Positions 6,975 through 9,350 of a DNA stretch of 9,350 nt are shown here, piece after piece. This DNA is from an uncultured Prevotella sp. (lineage in GTDB: Bacteria; Bacteroidota; Bacteroidia; Bacteroidales; Bacteroidaceae). The translations under genes and the position numbers were made by a program. The notes below the pieces were generated by a model. That model saw only the letters and a program-made list of their open reading frames with translations. It was not told the origin of the DNA and searched no databases. The number at the start of each line of letters is the position of its first letter. The first letter of the stretch is position 1. The stretch spans positions 1 to 9,350 of the forward strand of contig OMVH01000255.1 of assembly GCA_900314365.1 (NCBI GenBank), read 5' to 3'.

Positions 6975-8198
6975 TTACTTAAAGTTCTTGATAATAAGGG
7001 TGGAATTGGTGCCTCCGAAGCCGAATGAGTTGGAGAGGAATTCATCGAAGTGGGCCTCGATGGTCTCGGGAATGACGTTCACGCAGGCTGTGTGCTCATC
7101 GGCATTCTCGAAGTTGAGGTTGCCCGCAATGAAGTCGTTCTTCATCATCAGTGTGGAGTAGATAGCTTCGCTGGCTCCTGCCATCCACATCTCGTGGCCC
7201 GTCTGTCCTTTGGTGGATGTCACGGGAACACGGTAGTCACCAAACACCCGTGCTATGGCTTCAGCCTCACGTCCGTCACCGGCACGGGTGGAGGTGGCAT
7301 GGGCATTGACGTAGCCGATGTCGCGAGGGTCGACGCCTCCGTTCTTCAGGCACAGCTCCAGCGAGCGTGCGGGGCCCTCGACATTGGGGGTGGAGATATG
7401 GGCACCATTGCCACTGAATCCCCAGCTCACCACCTCGGCGATGATGTGGGCTCCACGCCTCACGGCACTCTCGTAGCTCTCCAGGATGAGCGTCGCAGCC
7501 CCTCCACCCGGAACAAGTCCGTCGCGGTCGCGATCGAAGGGGCGGCTGGCATGAAGCGGGTCGTCGTTTCGTTTGCTGAAGGCGTTGATTCCGTCGAAGG
7601 AAGCCACGCCCCACATGTTGTTCTCCTGAGCTCCACCGCAGATGACGCATTCCTGCAACCCGTCCTGAATGAGGAGTGAGGCCAGACCGATGGCTTGTGA
7701 GCCGGAGGCGCAGGCGGCTGATGCTGTGAGATTGATGCCCTTGAGATGGAAGATGCAGGCCAGGTTCATGGTCACAGTAGAGTTCATCGACTGGAAGATG
7801 GTGCCGCTGCCGCAGGCTACCGAGCTTTTGAAGGTGCGAAACTTGTCGAGTCCGCGCATGGTGGCTTCAGCAACAGAGTCGTTGCCATAGATGAGGCCTA
7901 CCTCATGGGCATCGATATAATCCTGGTCGAGGCCGGCATGTTCGAGAGCCGACTTCGTGGCCATAAAAGCGTACTGGGCTTCCTCAGGCATGTAGTTGCG
8001 CATGCTGCGGTCGAGGAAGGGTTTCAGGTCGGGATGCTTCACGTCTGTGCACAGTCCTGACATGAATCCGGCATCCTTGCGCTCCTGGCTGAAGATGACG
8101 CCACATTTGCCCTGGTAGAGGGCGTCGCGCACTTCGTCGAGTGTGGTGCCGAGGCATGACCATATGCCCATTCCTGTGATTACTACTCTGTGTTTCAT
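6975..8198 (-). CDS. Beta-ketoacyl-ACP synthase (FabF/FabB-type condensing enzyme)
   Basis: A 407-residue ketosynthase of normal FabF/KAS-II length that would condense an acyl-thioester with malonyl-ACP. The catalytic triad is complete: Cys163 in S-A-A-C-A-S-G, His300 in NAHATSTRAGD, and His335 in STKGQTGHEMWMAG, with Lys330 also kept. The N-terminus (VVITGMG) and the C-terminal SFGFGGTNSTLII glycine loop are intact, so it should be an active chain-elongating enzyme and not a chain-length factor. The segment after Lys330 (Q-T-G-H-E-M-W-M-A-G) departs from the usual x-x-G-H-x-x-G-A-A-G, which may affect the acyl pocket. Direct linkage to an ACP, an MMPL exporter and a LolA-like protein points to a secondary lipid or polyene pathway. 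It starts 27 bp after the GNAT gene; no promoter was seen in that gap, so co-transcription is expected. Confidence 0.93.
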   Translation of the reverse strand: MKHRVVITGMGIWSCLGTTLDEVRDALYQGKCGVIFSQERKDAGFMSGLCTDVKHPDLKPFLDRSMRNYMPEEAQYAFMATKSALEHAGLDQDYIDAHEVGLIYGNDSVAEATMRGLDKFRTFKSSVACGSGTIFQSMNSTVTMNLACIFHLKGINLTASAACASGSQAIGLASLLIQDGLQECVICGGAQENNMWGVASFDGINAFSKRNDDPLHASRPFDRDRDGLVPGGGAATLILESYESAVRRGAHIIAEVVSWGFSGNGAHISTPNVEGPARSLELCLKNGGVDPRDIGYVNAHATSTRAGDGREAEAIARVFGDYRVPVTSTKGQTGHEMWMAGASEAIYSTLMMKNDFIAGNLNFENADEHTACVNVIPETIEAHFDEFLSNSFGFGGTNSTLIIKNFK

Positions 8199-8225
8199 TC
8201 GATTGTATGATTAAGTTGCTTGTAT

Positions 8226-9350
8226 TTAGTTCTCATTAGCTGTAGTGCTGATGGCCTTCGTGTAGCAGCGGCGCCGCTTCACGTACTTTGCGTCAAGATA
8301 TTTCCACTGCGAGAGTTCCTTCGTGTTGGTCTCGAGTTGCGGTCCTGTCTCGGCAATCTTGAAACCAAGTTGGCGCAGGGTGGAGTAGAGGTGGGCGAAG
8401 ACGAGCGAACTCACTCCCGAGCCCTGGTAGTCGGGCCGCACGCCGATGAGCAGCAGCTCGGCCAAGTCCTCGTACTTGAACTTCAAGGCTTTCAGAAGGT
8501 GAAACCAGCCAAAGGGCAACATCCGGCCGTGGGCACGCCGCATGGCATTCGACAAACTTCCCATTGCTACTGCCGCGCATACAACCTCGCCCTCTTCGTT
8601 GGTTACGACGGGCACCATGCGAGGGTCGGTGAGCGGAAGATACTTGCTGATGAAGTCGCGGGTTTGAGCCTCACTGATGTTGGTGAAGCCAAACAGCGGG
8701 GCATAGGCGGTGTTGAAAAGCTGGAACACCTTGTATCCCCATCCTTGGTGGAGAATCTCTCGGCGTGAGAGTATGTTTAGTTTCAGATGGAAGAGCTGGC
8801 TTGTCAGCTTTGCCGTCTTGAGGTAGCGCTCGGGAAGCTTGTCGGGCAGGGTAGCGCGGAGCTGCAGCCAGTCGGCAGCCTTTGTGAAGCCGAGACGATC
8901 CATGTGGACGGGGTAATAGCTGTAGTTGTAGAGGGTGCTCATGGTGCCCATGAGGTTGAAGTCCTCTACGAGCATGCCTTCCTTGTCGAAATCGGTGAGT
9001 CCGAGCGGTCCCTGAATGGTGTCGAGTCCGCGCATGACTCCCCACTCTTCAACGGTGTGGAGGAGAGCCTCAGAGACAGCAGGGTCGTCGATGAAGTCGA
9101 GCATACTGAATCTTACAGCACGGATATTCCACTTCTTGTTCGCCTTCTGACTGTTGATGGCAAGGACTCTTCCTACGGGTTTCCCGTCACGGTAGGCCAT
9201 GAAAGCCTGGGTCTCAGCCTCCTCAGTGGGGGAGTGGAGCGAGGATTTTATCTCGCTTTCCATCTCCGGGACATATTGGGGGCAGTCCCTGTAGAGTCGG
9301 TTGGCAAAACGCGCGAAGTCTTTAATTTCTTTTCTTGAGGCAACTTTCCT
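8226..9350 (-). CDS. GNAT-fold acyltransferase, start lies beyond the window
   Basis: The frame is open to the right edge, giving 374 visible residues. The internal ATG at 9263 is not the true start. The 29 codons before it read KVASRKEIKDFARFANRLYR then D-C-P-Q-Y-V-P, the usual N-terminus of a widespread Bacteroidetes family of about 370-390 residues, so only a few codons are probably missing. Further family features are IQGPLGLTDFDKEGMLVEDF, Y-N-Y-S-Y-Y-P and GWFHLLKALKFK. A C-terminal GNAT domain holds the acetyl-CoA pyrophosphate loop V-R-P-D-Y-Q-G-S-G-V about 70 residues from the end, followed by E-T-N/T-K...Q-W-K-Y-L and a basic K-R-R-R-C. It would transfer an acyl group from CoA or ACP to an unknown acceptor. 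Its place just ahead of the KS and ACP allows a role in the lipid pathway, but the family also occurs elsewhere, so the link is unproven. Confidence 0.82.
   Translation of the reverse strand, partial: RKVASRKEIKDFARFANRLYRDCPQYVPEMESEIKSSLHSPTEEAETQAFMAYRDGKPVGRVLAINSQKANKKWNIRAVRFSMLDFIDDPAVSEALLHTVEEWGVMRGLDTIQGPLGLTDFDKEGMLVEDFNLMGTMSTLYNYSYYPVHMDRLGFTKAADWLQLRATLPDKLPERYLKTAKLTSQLFHLKLNILSRREILHQGWGYKVFQLFNTAYAPLFGFTNISEAQTRDFISKYLPLTDPRMVPVVTNEEGEVVCAAVAMGSLSNAMRRAHGRMLPFGWFHLLKALKFKYEDLAELLLIGVRPDYQGSGVSSLVFAHLYSTLRQLGFKIAETGPQLETNTKELSQWKYLDAKYVKRRRCYTKAISTTANEN

Noticed and set aside
6975..8198. Housekeeping fabF with its acpP
   Set aside because: The genes are not next to fabD, fabG or fabH, and the ACP lies beside an exporter and a LolA-like carrier, which favours a dedicated pathway.

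Overview
The window looks like chromosomal DNA from a Bacteroidales bacterium, most likely Prevotellaceae. The evidence is a Bacteroidetes-type promoter (TTTG ... TATCTTTG) before the first gene, no clear Shine-Dalgarno sequences, tandem small lipoproteins with acidic residues straight after the lipidated cysteine, and protein families typical of that phylum. No tRNA, rRNA, CRISPR array, insertion sequence or phage gene was seen.

Layout. Positions 1-397 hold no credible gene. They carry a 38-bp direct repeat (two copies 94 bp apart) rich in short palindromes, then further hairpin-forming sequence. A promoter near 441-471 starts a two-gene plus-strand unit (530-1731) encoding two related lipoproteins of unknown function. 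A long imperfect hairpin with a T-run (1763-1833) ends it. From 1929 to the right edge everything lies on the minus strand, in one apparent operon. In transcription order it holds a GNAT-fold acyltransferase (5' end outside the window), a beta-ketoacyl-ACP synthase, an acyl carrier protein, an MMPL/RND-type exporter, a FAD-dependent phytoene desaturase/RetSat-like oxidoreductase, and a periplasmic LolA-like protein. Gene spacing is tight (27, 35 and 74 bp, then a 4-bp overlap), except for 120 bp before the last gene.

How the genes may work together. The ACP would carry a growing acyl or polyene chain and the ketosynthase would extend it. The oxidoreductase would alter its saturation. The MMPL protein would move the product or its lipid-linked form across the inner membrane, and the LolA-like protein would help it across the periplasm to the outer membrane. 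KS, ACP, MMPL exporter and LolA-like protein together are characteristic of aryl-polyene and dialkylresorcinol/flexirubin-type clusters. Ketoreductase, dehydratase, thioesterase and aryl-activating genes are not visible, so this is probably the distal end of a cluster that continues past position 9350. The product cannot be read from this window, and whether the GNAT protein belongs to the pathway is open.
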